Assembly (NCBI GenBank): GCA_016786565.1
Contig: JAEUVY010000088.1
Location: 1 to 64,000, forward strand
DNA length: 64,000 nt
Source: Flavipsychrobacter sp.
GTDB lineage: Bacteria; Bacteroidota; Bacteroidia; Chitinophagales; Chitinophagaceae
Reading direction: 5' to 3'
Part shown: positions 16,702 through 27,600 of the stretch, piece after piece
Numbering within the stretch: the first letter of the stretch is position 1
Layout of the letters: each line of letters opens with the position of its first letter
Translations under genes and position numbers: made by a program
Notes under the pieces: generated by a model
The model's database searches: none
Told to the model about the DNA's origin: nothing
Seen by the model: the letters and a program-made list of their open reading frames with translations, nothing else

Positions 16702-17805
16702 ATGCGTTACTACATTATAGCGGGAGAGGCCAGCGGAGACCTGCATGGCAGCAATCTGGTGAAAGCCATTCACCGTCAGGATGCGCATGCTGATGTGCGT
16801 TGCTGGGGCGGCGACAAAATGGAAGCCGCCGGTGCCACACTCGTCAAACATTACCGTGACCTGGCATTTATGGGGTTTGTGGAGGTGCTGGCGCATCTGC
16901 GCACCATTATGGGCAATATCTCTTTTTGCAAGAAGGACATTACAACTTACCGCCCCGATGTGTTGGTGCTTATAGACTATCCCGGGTTCAATCTGCGCAT
17001 AGCCGAATGGGCGAAGCAGCAGGAGATAAAGGTTGTGTATTACATATCGCCGCAGGTGTGGGCCTGGAAGGAGGGCAGGGTGAAGCAGATAAAGCGCGAT
17101 GTGGACCGCATGCTGGTGATACTGCCGTTTGAGCAGGATTTTTATAAGAAATGGAACTTTCCGGTGACCTATGTGGGGCATCCGCTGATAGAGGTGGTGG
17201 AGCAGGAGAAAGCTATCGCTCCCGCACCGTTGCCGAACGATAAGCCTATAATAGCCTTGTTGCCCGGCAGCCGCGCGCAGGAAATAAAGGTGAAGCTGCC
17301 CATAATGCTGGAGATGACAGAGCGGTTTCCGCAATACCGTTTTGCGGTGGCGCAGGCGCCCTCTCAGCCCGATGAGTTGTATCGGGAGATCATTGGCAAT
17401 AAGGATGTACTTCTGGTAAAGGGCAAGACCTACGATCTGTTGAAGCAGGCAAAGGCGGGGCTGATAACCAGTGGCACCGCTACGCTTGAGACCGCGCTGT
17501 TTGGTGTGCCGCAGGTGGTGTGTTATAAGGGTAATGCAATCTCCTTCTGGCTGGCAACAAAGCTGGTAAGTGTGAAGTACATATCGCTGGTGAACCTGAT
17601 AATGGACAAGCCGGTTGTGACCGAACTGATACAGAATGACCTAACGCCCGACAACCTGGAGCGAGAGCTGAACAAACTGCTGAACGATGGTGCCGACAGA
17701 GAGGCCGTACTGGCCGACTACAGGGAGTTGTGGCACAAGCTTGGCAGCAGACCTGCATCAGAGAATGCGGCTGCAGAGATAGTGGCCGTTGCGTCCTCAA
17801 AATAG
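16702..17805 (+). CDS. lpxB: Lipid-A-disaccharide synthase
   Basis: The 367-residue GT19 enzyme condenses UDP-2,3-diacylglucosamine with lipid X to form the lipid A disaccharide at the inner membrane. Its signatures are YYIIAGEASGDLHGSNL at the N-terminus, PDVLVLIDYPGFNLRIA, YYISPQVWAWKEGRVKQIK, YVGHPL, LLPGSRAQEIK and GLITSGTATLE. ATG 16702 is chosen because the family N-terminus begins at MRYYIIAGE; a TTG 12 bases earlier overlaps the small membrane-protein gene. It converges on the next gene with a 4-base gap. Confidence 0.95.
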   Translation: MRYYIIAGEASGDLHGSNLVKAIHRQDAHADVRCWGGDKMEAAGATLVKHYRDLAFMGFVEVLAHLRTIMGNISFCKKDITTYRPDVLVLIDYPGFNLRIAEWAKQQEIKVVYYISPQVWAWKEGRVKQIKRDVDRMLVILPFEQDFYKKWNFPVTYVGHPLIEVVEQEKAIAPAPLPNDKPIIALLPGSRAQEIKVKLPIMLEMTERFPQYRFAVAQAPSQPDELYREIIGNKDVLLVKGKTYDLLKQAKAGLITSGTATLETALFGVPQVVCYKGNAISFWLATKLVSVKYISLVNLIMDKPVVTELIQNDLTPDNLERELNKLLNDGADREAVLADYRELWHKLGSRPASENAAAEIVAVASSK

Positions 17806-17809
17806 CGGC

Positions 17810-18523
17810 TTACATGCCGTTGCGGGTCTCTTCTTCGGCCCTGCGTATCAATTTAGCCACGAACTTTCTGAAGTAAAGCGCGCCTCCGAACGTAGCCAGT
17901 ACAAATGCGATCTTAAGGAGAATGGTCACCGTTTCAGGGAGTTGCAGAAAGCTGTATAAGAACACGAGTACCATTACACCCAATGCGTACGCTACTCCAA
18001 ACATCGTCACCCGGCGCATCATTCGTTTCTGCGCTGTCGGGCTTATCACAGGCTCGTTAGCCGATGGTTCAGGCTTGGGTTCTTCGGCTATGATACGCCC
18101 GTTGATGCGGTCCTGCAGCAATTGGCGCATGGCAGGGGTGTTCCGGTACATCTTGTCGAAAATGAAGAGGCTGGTGCCATCGTCAAAGCGTATGGTCATG
18201 GCATCCATTTCGTGGTTCATGCGTGCATAGCGGAAGGGTTGTTTGCCGGTGAGTGCCACATTGTGCACGCGCGACCAGCCATAGGTGCGCCCACGCACCT
18301 GTATGCCCTCGTCGCTGAAGCGAATGACGGGCGTGTGTGCGAAGTAGAAGCGCAGCGTATAGCCCCCCATAAAGTAGAAGAACAACGCCAGTGCCAGCAT
18401 CAGGTAGTTGGTCCCTTCATCGAGCGAAACGGCAAAGATGATGGAGCCATAACCCCAGTAAAACAGCCCTGCGAAGAACATGCCGATGTAGAAGGAAAAC
18501 TTTCTGCGGGAGACGAGTTGCAT
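17810..18523 (-). CDS. Membrane protein, possibly with a PH-like domain
   Basis: The 237-residue protein starts at ATG 18523 (MQLVSRRKFSFYIG); the frame extends further only through the gcvP terminator. Two helices lie at about 12-32 and 38-58, then a soluble beta-rich segment (VIRFSDEGIQVRGRTYGWSRVHNVALTG, MTIRFDDGTSLFIFDKM), and two more helices at about 175-215. The order and the RF-DEGI--RG pattern are reminiscent of bacterial PH-domain membrane proteins; no function can be stated. Confidence 0.7.
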   Translation of the reverse strand: MQLVSRRKFSFYIGMFFAGLFYWGYGSIIFAVSLDEGTNYLMLALALFFYFMGGYTLRFYFAHTPVIRFSDEGIQVRGRTYGWSRVHNVALTGKQPFRYARMNHEMDAMTIRFDDGTSLFIFDKMYRNTPAMRQLLQDRINGRIIAEEPKPEPSANEPVISPTAQKRMMRRVTMFGVAYALGVMVLVFLYSFLQLPETVTILLKIAFVLATFGGALYFRKFVAKLIRRAEEETRNGM

Positions 18524-18564
18524 TGGGGTATTATTTGTGGTAAAGGTACGGCTATGGGAAAATG

Positions 18565-18593
18565 AAACGGGCCCTGCGATGCAGAGCCCGTTT
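18565..18593 (-). terminator. Terminator of gcvP
   Basis: AAACGGGC (18565-18572) pairs with GCCCGTTT (18586-18593), with an inner CTGC/GCAG pair, 21 bases past the gcvP stop. The T-run after it on the minus strand is short (CATTTTCCC). Confidence 0.7.
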
Positions 18594-18614
18594 ATGAAAA
18601 GTGTCAATAAACTA

Positions 18615-21488
18615 TTAAGCGTAAGACTCGGTAGGCTCGCAAGTACATACGAGGTTACGATCGCCATAGGTGTTGTTCACGCGGGCTACGCTTGGCCAGA
18701 ACTTGTTGTTCTTCACATAAGGCAGCGGGTAAGCGGCCATCTGACGGCTGTAGCTGTGGTTCCACTCGTCGGCAGTGATGACAAACTGAGTGTGCGGCGC
18801 GTTTTTCAGCGGGTTGTCATGTTTGTCCATTTTGCCTTCTTCAATAGCGCGAATCTCTGCACGTATGCTGAGGAGCGCATCGCAGAAGCGGTCCAGCTCG
18901 GCTTTGTCTTCGCTTTCTGTTGGCTCTATCATGATAGTGCCTGCAACAGGGAAGCTCATTGTAGGCGCGTGGAAGCCGTAGTCGATAAGGCGTTTTGCCA
19001 CATCTTCAGCTTCGATCTCTGCAGTCTTCTTAAAAGGACGCAGGTCTACGATGAATTCGTGTGCGCATGTACCGCCGGTTCCTGTGTACAGGATCGAGAA
19101 ATCGTTCTGCAGGCGCGCACGCATGTAGTTCGCGTTCAGGATGGCAAATTCAGTAGCCTTACGCACGCCTGTATAACCCAGCATACGGATGTATGCATAA
19201 GAGATGAGCAGGATGCTTGCAGAGCCGTAAGGAGCAGCAGAAACCGCGTTGGCATGTTTCACTGAACTGTCGGCACCAAACACGTGACCCGGCAGGTGCG
19301 GCGCCAGATGCGCTTTCACGCATATTGGGCCCATGCCCGGTCCGCCACCACCGTGAGGGATAGCGAATGTTTTATGCAGGTTGAGGTGACATACGTCGGC
19401 ACCAATGAGGCCCGGAGCTGTAAGGCCTACCTGAGCGTTCATGTTCGCACCATCCATATATACCTGTCCGCCATACTGGTGAACGATATCAGTGATCTCT
19501 TTCACTGTTTCTTCGTACACACCGTAGGTAGATGGATAAGTGATCATGATACCGGCGAGGTTGTCGGCATACTGAGCAGCTTTTTGTTTCAGGTCTTCTA
19601 CGTCGATGTATCCGTTTTCCAGTGCTTTTACCACAACTACTTTGTAACCAACCATTACCGCGCTGGCAGGGTTGGTGCCGTGTGCAGAGATCGGGATAAG
19701 GATAACATTGCGGTGTTTGTCGCCACGGCTTTCGTGATAGCCACGGATAGAAAGCAGACCGGCGTATTCGCCCTGAGCACCACTGTTTGGTTGCAGGCTG
19801 CATGCGTCAAACGCTGTGATCTCGCAGAGGTATGCTGAAAGTTCTTTCACGATCTGTGTGTATCCGCCGGCCTGAGCGATAGGCGCGAACGGGTGCATTT
19901 TGCTCCATTCAGGCCAGCTCAGCGGCATCATTTCTGTAGCAGCGTTCAGCTTCATGGTGCAGCTACCCAAAGAGATCATGCTGGTATTGAGGCTGAGGTC
20001 TTTGTTTTCCAGCATCTTGATGTAGCGCATCATCTGCGACTCGCTGTGGTGGGTGTTGAATACCTGGTGCGTGAGGAACGCGCTGGTGCGGGTAAGTGAC
20101 GTTGGGATGTGCGAGAGTGATGTATGCTCGTCTATAGAGAACGACACAGGCTCTTCGCTGCCAAGGATCACTGAAATAATATCCAATACATCTGTTGATG
20201 TAGTTGTCTCGTCGAGAGAGATACCTATGCGGTTGTTGCTAAGGTAGCGGAAGTTGATGTTCTTCGCTTCGGCAGCGGCACGCACAGCGTTGCTGTCGGC
20301 AACAGTTACTACTACGGTATCGAAGAAGCTGTTGCTGTGCAGTTTCAGGCCGGCAGCTGTGAGCGAATCTCCGAGTACCTGAGCCAGCAATGCTACGCGC
20401 TTGGCTATGTCCTTCAGGCCATCAGGACCGTGGTAAACGGCATACATTGCAGCCATGTTGGCCAGCAGTGCCTGTGCGGTACAGATGTTTGAAGTAGCTT
20501 TTTCCCTTTTGATGTGTTGCTCGCGTGTGCCCAGCGCCATGCGGAGCGCGCGGTTGTTGGCAGCATCGATACTGATACCGATGATGCGGCCGGGGATCTG
20601 GCGTTTGAAGTCGTCCTTAACCGCGAAGAATGCGGCGTGAGGACCCCCAAAGCCCATTGGTACACCAAAACGCTGAGCGGAACCGATAGCGGCATCAGCG
20701 CCCAGCTCGCCCGGAGGCGTGAGCAGCGTGAGGGCCAGCAGATCTGTAGCCATAACTACGAATGCGCCTGCGTTGTGCGTAGCTTCAATGAAGCCACGGT
20801 AGTCTTCCACACTTCCTTTATCGTTGGGGTACTGCAGCAATGCGCCGAAGTAGGTATTGTCGATGTTGGTAGTGCGATAGTCGCCGGTTACTACCTGAAT
20901 GCCGAGAGGAGTGGCGCGTGTGAGCACAACATCCAGTGTCTGCGGGAACACGTCAACGTCTACAAAGAACTTAGGACGATCGGGGTTCTGAGCGTCTTTG
21001 TTGGCTGTGTGGAAGAACATGTTCATTGCTTCTGCGGCGGCAGTTGCTTCGTCAAGCAAAGAAGCGTTGGTAATAGGCAGGGCAGTGAGGTCGCTGATGA
21101 CAGTCTGATAGTTGATAAGACTTTCCAGACGGCCCTGGCTGATCTCGGCCTGGTAGGGAGTGTACTGAGTGTACCATCCCGGGTTTTCAAAAATATTGCG
21201 AAGAATGACACTTGGCGTGTGGGTATCGTAGTATCCCTGGCCGATGTAGTTTTTGCAGACTTTGTTTTTTGACGCGATCTCTTTCAGCTGGGTCAGGTAT
21301 TCCGCCTCACTGATGCCACCCGGTATGCGCAGGTCATGATCCATACGGATACCCTGCGGTACGGTGCGGCCAACAAGTTCATCGAGACCGGCAACGCCAA
21401 TGGTCTTGAGCATTTCTTTCGTGTCATGTTCATTGGGCCCGATGTGGCGTCCAATGAATTCAGCGCTCTGTTTTGAAAACAAGTTCAT
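18615..21488 (-). CDS. gcvP: Glycine dehydrogenase (decarboxylating), P-protein
   Basis: The 957-residue single-chain P-protein is of normal length for bacterial GcvP. It decarboxylates glycine with pyridoxal phosphate and passes the aminomethyl group to lipoyl H-protein. The PLP lysine motif is [20 protein letters not shown] near residue 700; the N-terminal half has [17 protein letters not shown] and [13 protein letters not shown]. The other cleavage genes are not in the window. TATCTTTG at 21539-21546 (minus) is its likely -7 box. Confidence 0.97.
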   Translation of the reverse strand: MNLFSKQSAEFIGRHIGPNEHDTKEMLKTIGVAGLDELVGRTVPQGIRMDHDLRIPGGISEAEYLTQLKEIASKNKVCKNYIGQGYYDTHTPSVILRNIFENPGWYTQYTPYQAEISQGRLESLINYQTVISDLTALPITNASLLDEATAAAEAMNMFFHTANKDAQNPDRPKFFVDVDVFPQTLDVVLTRATPLGIQVVTGDYRTTNIDNTYFGALLQYPNDKGSVEDYRGFIEATHNAGAFVVMATDLLALTLLTPPGELGADAAIGSAQRFGVPMGFGGPHAAFFAVKDDFKRQIPGRIIGISIDAANNRALRMALGTREQHIKREKATSNICTAQALLANMAAMYAVYHGPDGLKDIAKRVALLAQVLGDSLTAAGLKLHSNSFFDTVVVTVADSNAVRAAAEAKNINFRYLSNNRIGISLDETTTSTDVLDIISVILGSEEPVSFSIDEHTSLSHIPTSLTRTSAFLTHQVFNTHHSESQMMRYIKMLENKDLSLNTSMISLGSCTMKLNAATEMMPLSWPEWSKMHPFAPIAQAGGYTQIVKELSAYLCEITAFDACSLQPNSGAQGEYAGLLSIRGYHESRGDKHRNVILIPISAHGTNPASAVMVGYKVVVVKALENGYIDVEDLKQKAAQYADNLAGIMITYPSTYGVYEETVKEITDIVHQYGGQVYMDGANMNAQVGLTAPGLIGADVCHLNLHKTFAIPHGGGGPGMGPICVKAHLAPHLPGHVFGADSSVKHANAVSAAPYGSASILLISYAYIRMLGYTGVRKATEFAILNANYMRARLQNDFSILYTGTGGTCAHEFIVDLRPFKKTAEIEAEDVAKRLIDYGFHAPTMSFPVAGTIMIEPTESEDKAELDRFCDALLSIRAEIRAIEEGKMDKHDNPLKNAPHTQFVITADEWNHSYSRQMAAYPLPYVKNNKFWPSVARVNNTYGDRNLVCTCEPTESYA

Positions 21489-21538
21489 AAAATGTTGTTA
21501 TGGATAAAAAGTGGAGAAAACGTATTTAAAAAGAAGCG

Positions 21539-21546
21539 CAAAGATA
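21539..21546 (-). promoter_or_regulatory. -7 promoter box for gcvP
   Basis: TATCTTTG on the minus strand, 50 bases before the gcvP ATG. I see no glycine riboswitch in the short leader. Confidence 0.5.
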
Positions 21547-21785
21547 AATTTTTAATAGCAATTCCCGGTACTTACTGACGAGAGTCACCAATGGCTTTAG
21601 ATATATGAGATTTACGTTATTGCATTACTGCCGCAAGAGCGGTTGGAGCCATCTGCCGATACACGCAGAGATGCGGGTAGCATGGTCAATTCTTTTTTTT
21701 AATGCTTCAATTAATGTTGTTTCATTGTTTTATTATTCGGATATTTGTTTTTATCTTTCCGAGCTATATAATAAAATTTTCAGCA

Positions 21786-22640
21786 TTGAAACGATTAATA
21801 CTCTCATTGGTTTTGTTGCTTCCTATGTGCCTTTCGGCCCAGGAAACGCACCATGAAATAGGTTTGGGTCTTGGCCTGGCCAATTATTATGGCGATCTGC
21901 AACCCAAGTTCTTTGCGTCTGACGGATATAAGCCTATGTCGACCATTATGTATAAGTTCTTTGCTACACCACGAGTGGGTTTCAGGGCGGGAGTTGCTTA
22001 TACCCAGGTCACCGCAGCCGATAGTAACAGTCGTATTCCTATCAATCAGCGCAGGAACCTCAGCTTTACATCCAACGTTTTTGAGTTTCATGGTGCGATC
22101 GAGTTGAATCTGCTTCCTGTGGATGTGCTGCACCGCAGGGTGTCTCCATACATTTTTGGTGGTATCGGTTTGTTCTATTTCAATCCGTTTGCTGAGGATA
22201 TTTCGGGCAATAAACACTTTTTGCGCCCGCTGAGCACCGAGGGACAGGGCTTGCCTATGTATCCTGACAGGAAACAGTACAGTCTGGTGAACATGTCGTT
22301 CCCGTTTGGTGGTGGTGTTAAGTTCCTGATAGGAAAGACGCTCGTTATCACACCTGAGATCGGTCTCCGCTATACGAATACAGACTATCTGGACGATGTG
22401 AGCAAGTCTTATGTGAACATGGATACACTGCAGGCTTACAAAGGAAAACTTGCGCGTGCTATGTCTTTCCGCGGTGATGCAAAAGCAGAGTGGGACGGAA
22501 ACAACCCTAACTACGGCTACCAGCGCGGCGACAGCAAGGCAAACGACTGGTATTGGTGGGGCAACATCACAGTAACGGTTTATTTCCGTGCCTTTGGTAA
22601 CCCCAAGCCATACACCAAAACCAAATGCCCGGGCTTTTAA
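21786..22640 (+). CDS. DUF6089-type outer-membrane beta-barrel protein
   Basis: From a TTG at 21786 the product has a signal peptide (KRLILSLVLLLPMCLSAQ) and is 284 residues long. The body is alternating beta-strand with aromatic girdles (HHEIGLGLGLANYYGDLQPKF, VGFRAGVAYTQV, VSPYIFGGIGLFYFNPFAE, VITPEIGLRYTNTDYLDDVS) and reads like the DUF6089 family of Bacteroidota barrels. The frame is open 84 bases upstream, but that stretch would add a second, aromatic hydrophobic segment before the signal peptide. Function is unknown. Confidence 0.8.
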   Translation: MKRLILSLVLLLPMCLSAQETHHEIGLGLGLANYYGDLQPKFFASDGYKPMSTIMYKFFATPRVGFRAGVAYTQVTAADSNSRIPINQRRNLSFTSNVFEFHGAIELNLLPVDVLHRRVSPYIFGGIGLFYFNPFAEDISGNKHFLRPLSTEGQGLPMYPDRKQYSLVNMSFPFGGGVKFLIGKTLVITPEIGLRYTNTDYLDDVSKSYVNMDTLQAYKGKLARAMSFRGDAKAEWDGNNPNYGYQRGDSKANDWYWWGNITVTVYFRAFGNPKPYTKTKCPGF

Positions 22641-22687
22641 GGTAACAGCCTTTGGTAGCAACTACATTACCAGACACTTGATCATTT

Positions 22688-22721
22688 AGAAGCGACACGG
22701 TTAGTGTCGCTTCTTTTTTTT
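22688..22721 (+). terminator. Terminator of the DUF6089-type gene
   Basis: AGAAGCGACAC (22688-22698) pairs perfectly with GTGTCGCTTCT (22704-22714), with a 5-base loop, followed by seven T. Confidence 0.9.
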
Positions 22722-22772
22722 GCGCGTGGTTATCCTTCATCAACACGGCCATGATCGCATGGTCAGTTATAT

Positions 22773-22818
22773 CCACAGCGTGCTTGGGCAAGTCAACTAT
22801 TACTCATGCACGCTGTGG
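22773..22818. repeat. 11-bp perfect inverted repeat
   Basis: CCACAGCGTGC (22773-22783) pairs perfectly with GCACGCTGTGG (22808-22818) across a 24-base spacer. No T-run follows on either strand, so it is not an obvious terminator. Confidence 0.6.
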
Positions 22819-22929
22819 CAGTTGATGTCTTATGAGGAACCTGTTTCGGGTGCGGTACCTTATGAATGTTGATCGCTGATATCAGGTGCTGTAAGTCGGG
22901 GCGGCAAGCTACCGCAGCCGTAGAAAAGA

Positions 22930-22959
22930 AAAGAGCATTGCGGTGTTGCGCAATGCCCT
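22930..22959 (-). terminator. Terminator of lepB
   Basis: GCATTGCG pairs with CGCAATGC (22935-22942 and 22949-22956). The minus strand then runs into a T-rich CTTTTCTTTTCTA. Confidence 0.75.
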
Positions 22960-22991
22960 TTGAATATGATGAGAAATAGCTGTCAGCAGAA

Positions 22992-24191
22992 CTACTGCTC
23001 CAGCGAGTGGATGCCATGCAGCAGGCGTTTCCAGCGGATGCCGTGCTCGCCATAACTGAGCCATACAAACCAGGCCTTGCCCACCACGTGGTCTTCGGGA
23101 ACGAAGCCCCAGTAGCGCGAATCGAGCGAGTTGTGGCGATTGTCGCCCATCATCCAGTAATAATTCATTTTGAACGTGTAAGAATTAGCTTCCTTACCGT
23201 TTATAAAGATCTTACCGTCTTTTTCGTCAAGCGTGTTGCCTTCGAAATTGCGGATGATGCGGCGGTAAATAGCTATGTTCTGCGGCGTGATGGATACCGT
23301 GGCTCCGACCTTGGGGATGGTAAGCGGACCGTAATTGTCGCGGTTCCATTTGTAGTTGGCCGTGTCCTGAGGGAATACCCACTCAAAAGGCTGCTCCGGC
23401 GAAACGCCCGGTCCCTGTTCGATATACGGAACCACCGACACAACATTGGTGGCTTTCTGAACCTGTGCAACCTGGCAGTTTTCGAGATTGTACTTGTAGT
23501 GTGCGCCATCAATACGATCCACGTATTCAATATTATCGTCCACAACAGGAGCGGCACCGTTGGTTGTTACCAGGTGGGTGATCTTGGAGTGCGGGAATAT
23601 TTGTCCCTGAGAACCGTTTATGTAGGTGATACCGTTCCTGATCTCTAAAATGTCTCCCGGAACCGCAACGCACCGCTTGATATAATTTTCCTTTTTATCA
23701 ACCGGGCGGGTAATGACATGAAAACGGCTGTGCACCTCATCGTGCCCCATGGCGCGGCAGTAGGTGTAGTAATCCTGATCGGGATATTCGGTGATCACCG
23801 TATCGCCTGACGGGAAGTTGAACACCACCACATCGTTGCGCTTCACGCTTCCGAAACCCGGAATGCGGCGGTATTTCCAAGAAACTGCCTCGGTGTATGA
23901 CTTTCCGCCTATAAATGGCATGGTGTTGTGTACCAGCGGCAGTGCTACAGGTGTCATGGGTACGCGCGGGCCATAGGCCAGCTTGCTCACGAAAAGGTAG
24001 TCGTTTACCAGCATGGTGCCTTCCATAGAGCCGGTAGGGATGGTGTAGGCTTCAAAAAAGAAGGTACGGATGAGGGTTGCCGCGACTACGGCAAACAAAC
24101 CTGCGTCAAGCCACTCTCGGGCAACAGATTTTTTCTTTTTCGGGACGTTGGGATCACCGGGAGTCGCTTCTTTCTTTTTCCAGAATGCCAT
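22992..24191 (-). CDS. lepB: Signal peptidase I
   Basis: The 399-residue membrane-anchored S26 protease removes signal peptides. One N-terminal helix (about residues 28-46) precedes the catalytic serine box IPTGSMEGTM. Further boxes are KRNDVVVFNFPSGD, the catalytic-lysine region KENYIKRCVAVPGD and GDNRHNSLDSRYWGFVPEDHVVGKA near the C-terminus. It is longer than the E. coli enzyme because of an insert of roughly 100 residues between the lysine box and the last box, as in other Bacteroidota. TACTTTTG at 24218-24225 (minus) is its likely -7 box. Confidence 0.95.
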   Translation of the reverse strand: MAFWKKKEATPGDPNVPKKKKSVAREWLDAGLFAVVAATLIRTFFFEAYTIPTGSMEGTMLVNDYLFVSKLAYGPRVPMTPVALPLVHNTMPFIGGKSYTEAVSWKYRRIPGFGSVKRNDVVVFNFPSGDTVITEYPDQDYYTYCRAMGHDEVHSRFHVITRPVDKKENYIKRCVAVPGDILEIRNGITYINGSQGQIFPHSKITHLVTTNGAAPVVDDNIEYVDRIDGAHYKYNLENCQVAQVQKATNVVSVVPYIEQGPGVSPEQPFEWVFPQDTANYKWNRDNYGPLTIPKVGATVSITPQNIAIYRRIIRNFEGNTLDEKDGKIFINGKEANSYTFKMNYYWMMGDNRHNSLDSRYWGFVPEDHVVGKAWFVWLSYGEHGIRWKRLLHGIHSLEQ

Positions 24192-24217
24192 TTAATAGTA
24201 TCAGTTTCTGTATCTGC

Positions 24218-24225
24218 CAAAAGTA
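24218..24225 (-). promoter_or_regulatory. -7 promoter box for lepB
   Basis: TACTTTTG on the minus strand, 26 bases before the lepB ATG. Confidence 0.5.
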
Positions 24226-24595
24226 ACAACTTCCGATACAATTTATTGTATGACCGATGTGGGGAAAGTATATTTAACAAAAGCACATAACAAAAATGAG
24301 CACGCGGGTGCTACTGACTAATATTAGTAGTATGCATGACATTGGTCATAACAAAAATGGTATAATCAATAAATTTTTGCATAGAATATTCTGCATGATT
24401 ATATTTTGAATTGGTAGGTGCAAAGTAGGATCTGAATAAGTTAAATAATTTTCTCTGTGTAAGTGTTTGCCCGTAAGGGTGTGTGGAGCGTGACAAAAGT
24501 GAAGAGCCGTGTGATTTTCGCATAAACGGTATGGTTATAGGCTCAAAAAGGCAAATACATGATCAGAAAAACCCGTGTTTATGAAGATTTGATAC

Positions 24596-24603
24596 TATCT
24601 TTG
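24596..24603 (+). promoter_or_regulatory. -7 promoter box for the giant adhesin operon
   Basis: TATCTTTG matches TAnnTTTG, with a TTTA about 18 bases upstream as a possible -33 element. The leader to ATG 24655 would be about 45 bases. A -7 box here excludes the longer open frame starting at 24559. Confidence 0.5.
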
Positions 24604-24654
24604 TCGCTGATTTATAGAGTAAAATCACAAAATCACAGTTATATCATTCTGCTT

Positions 24655-27600
24655 ATGGAACAAAAGAATCTTTACCCGACGCTCGGTAACAGCAAAAGGA
24701 CAGCAGATGCCAGAATAGGTGCATTGAAGCGCACCATGCTTGCATCGGGGCTGTTTTGCATGTTGCTCACTATGTTTTCTGCAAACAATGCACACGCGCA
24801 GGCAGCCACCCGTACATCTACGGTGTATGCCGGCGCATCTCCTTTCCAGGACTCACTGTGGACATTCACTTTGCCTGGTGGGCAGATCGTCAAGCGACTG
24901 TCACCAACATTGTCAGGTTTCACCATTACAGGTATTAACGGTATTGCTACCGATCCTACAACTAACCAGGAGTATGCTATTCTTAAGCTCTCCGGTGTTT
25001 CGGGTCGGGTGCTGGCAACTATAAATATTCAAACGGGTATTTGCTCTCAAATAGGCAATCTCGGAGATAATTTTTCAACCTTAGCATTTAATGCAAATGG
25101 CTCTTTGTTTGGTGTTACAGGTGACGGAGCAACTGTTCCGGAGACCATGTATCGCATCAATAAGTCGGATGCGTCAAAGACGGTATTCCGCACACTAGGC
25201 AATGGCGCAGATGGCGAGGTTATCGCTTATAATAATGACGATCATAAATTTTATCACTGGTCCGGCAACGGAACGGTTGTTTGGGAGCGTTTTGATACGA
25301 CCGGAACTGATGTAATTGAGCCACTGACATACACGGGCGCTCCGGGCGGCGAAACTTTCGGGGCTCTTTATGAAGGAGGAGGCGAAATGTTGGTAAGCAA
25401 TATTTCCAGCAATCTTCGTTACTGGACCATCAGCGGAACTACCGGTTCTATCGGTTCATCGATCATGTCAGCGCCAGATGATCTGCGTGGTCTCGTAAAA
25501 GAAACACACGCCAGTCTTATAGATCCATGGGGACCTACTACTATTTGTCCGGGAGCTACTGTGACGCTTGAAGTTACGGGCGGAACTGGGGGATATCAGT
25601 GGTATTTCAATGGCTCACCTATAATAGGTGCTAACAGCGGAACTTATGCAGCAGACGCTGCCGGGGTATACAACTGTGTATATGCTGACGTGAACGGTAT
25701 AATAGATAGCCCGGCGACCGGCATTACCGTTAAAATGTATTCAATGCCTTCTATATCGGTTGCAGCGCATCCTGCTGTTTGTCAGGGTGTTACCTCTACC
25801 GGTTTTAACTTCTCTACTCTCACGTCACATAGCTTCACCGGTGTTCCGACAAGTTATATCGTGCCGCAGGGTGTAACCAGTGTTCATTTTGATCTTGCAG
25901 GTGGTGTAGGTGGTAACGATTCAGGTATGGCGCCTAATCCGGGTCGCGGAGGCAGGCTGCAAGGTACACTTACAGTGGCTCCCGGCGATATACTTACTGT
26001 AAATGTAGGTGGCGCGGGTCATGCAGGTTCTGTATTTGGTTCTATCGGTGGTTTCAACGGTGGCGGTAACAGCTGGGGCTTTGGTGGCTCGGGCGGTGGA
26101 GCTACAGATATCCGTCTTAATGGCAGTCTTCTTGGTCAGCGCGTTGCAGTGGCAGGCGGTGGCGCAGGCAGCGGCCACGATGGTATTAATATGTCTGTGT
26201 TAGGTGGTTTTGGCGGTGGTACAACAGCCGGCGACGGTGAGTTCAACGCTGACGGTTCTAAAGCAACAGGCGGTAGTGCATCAGCCGGTGGAACAGGTGC
26301 GGCTTTCACAGGTTTTGCAAACGGTGAAGACGGCCAGCTTGGTCAGGGTGGTGCGGGTAGCATCGACGGCGTATCAGGCGGCGGTGGCGGCGGCTACTTC
26401 GGTGGCGGCGGCGGCGCATGGTCCGGCGGTGGCGGTGGTTCGTCTTATGCAGACGGCACCCTTGCTACATCTGTGACCCATACTCCTGCTTACAACGTAA
26501 CTGACGGTTTCGCAAAGATCTCTTTCGACGTTCCTACGGCTTATACTTATTCAATTGACTGGGATCCTACAGCTGAAGGTGCAGGATTTACGGATGTAAC
26601 AACAACTGCATTCCCTACTTCATCTGCGTTCCCTGTAACGGTTCCTGCAGGTGCTGCTCCGGCAGTGTACAATGGTTTCCTTACCATCAACGACGGTACG
26701 TGCAGCTATATGCAGCCGGTGAGTGTGGAAGTAAAAGCTATTCCAACAGTTACTGCTACTGCTGACCAGACTCCTGTTTGTAACGGAACAAACACAACTA
26801 CTGTTGCATTTACCGGTTCGCACTCAGGAACCAACTACAACTGGACTAACAGTCTTATTTCAGTTGGTATCCCTGCAAGCGGCACAGGAGATATTTTCTC
26901 TTTCACCGCGTTCAACTCTTCAGCTGTAAATCAGGTAGCTGAGATCATCGTAACTCCTGAATTGAACGGCTGTTATGGTACTCCTGACACCTTTACTTAC
27001 ACAGTGAAGCCGACACCAACACTTACAGGCGGTTCTTCTGCAGGTTTTGTGTGCGACAACACATTGTTCGCTTACACGGCTACCAGCCCTGTAGCGGGTA
27101 CAACATTTGCATGGAGCCGTCCAGCTCTTACGGGCGACATCTCTGCATCTGCCAACAGTGGTATTGCAAGCATCAGCGAGACATTTGATAATACAGGTGA
27201 TTTCGTAGTTCCTGTTACTTACACATACACCCTCACAGCTAATGGTTGTGTGAACCAACAGGACCTCACGGTTTCGGTGAACCCGACACCATCATTGTTC
27301 CCTACACCATTGGTAGGTTCATCATGTTCCGGTAACGCAGTTACATTCACACAGACAAGTCTTACTCCGGGTCTGGTTCATTCATGGAGCAGGGCTGCGG
27401 TTACCGGTATCACTCCGGGTGCTGCAAGCGGCGCTGGTCTTATCAACGAGGTGCTGACAAATACAACAGTGGCTCCGATCACTGTAGTGTATGTTGATAC
27501 AATGAACATCAACGGCTGTAAATACACCGAGAACCTTTCGGTTATCGTTAACCCGATGCCGGTGCTGACAAGCAGCCTCACAGGAAATATCTGTGATAAC

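Larger units (their letters stand above)
22641..22991. other. Gene-free stretch with terminators and a large inverted repeat
   Basis: It holds the terminators of the two flanking genes and an 11-bp inverted repeat at 22773-22818. No coding frame is convincing. Confidence 0.6.
24192..24654. other. Intergenic regulatory region between lepB and the giant adhesin operon
   Basis: No gene is supported. It carries the lepB promoter box (24218-24225), two AT-rich palindromes (ACTAATATTAGT at 24317-24328 and AGAATATTCT at 24383-24392), and the -7 box of the operon to the right. Confidence 0.55.

Noticed and set aside
21489..21785. Possible glycine riboswitch upstream of gcvP
   Set aside because: The likely leader is only about 45 bases (box at 21539-21546), too short, and no aptamer-like conserved helices are visible.
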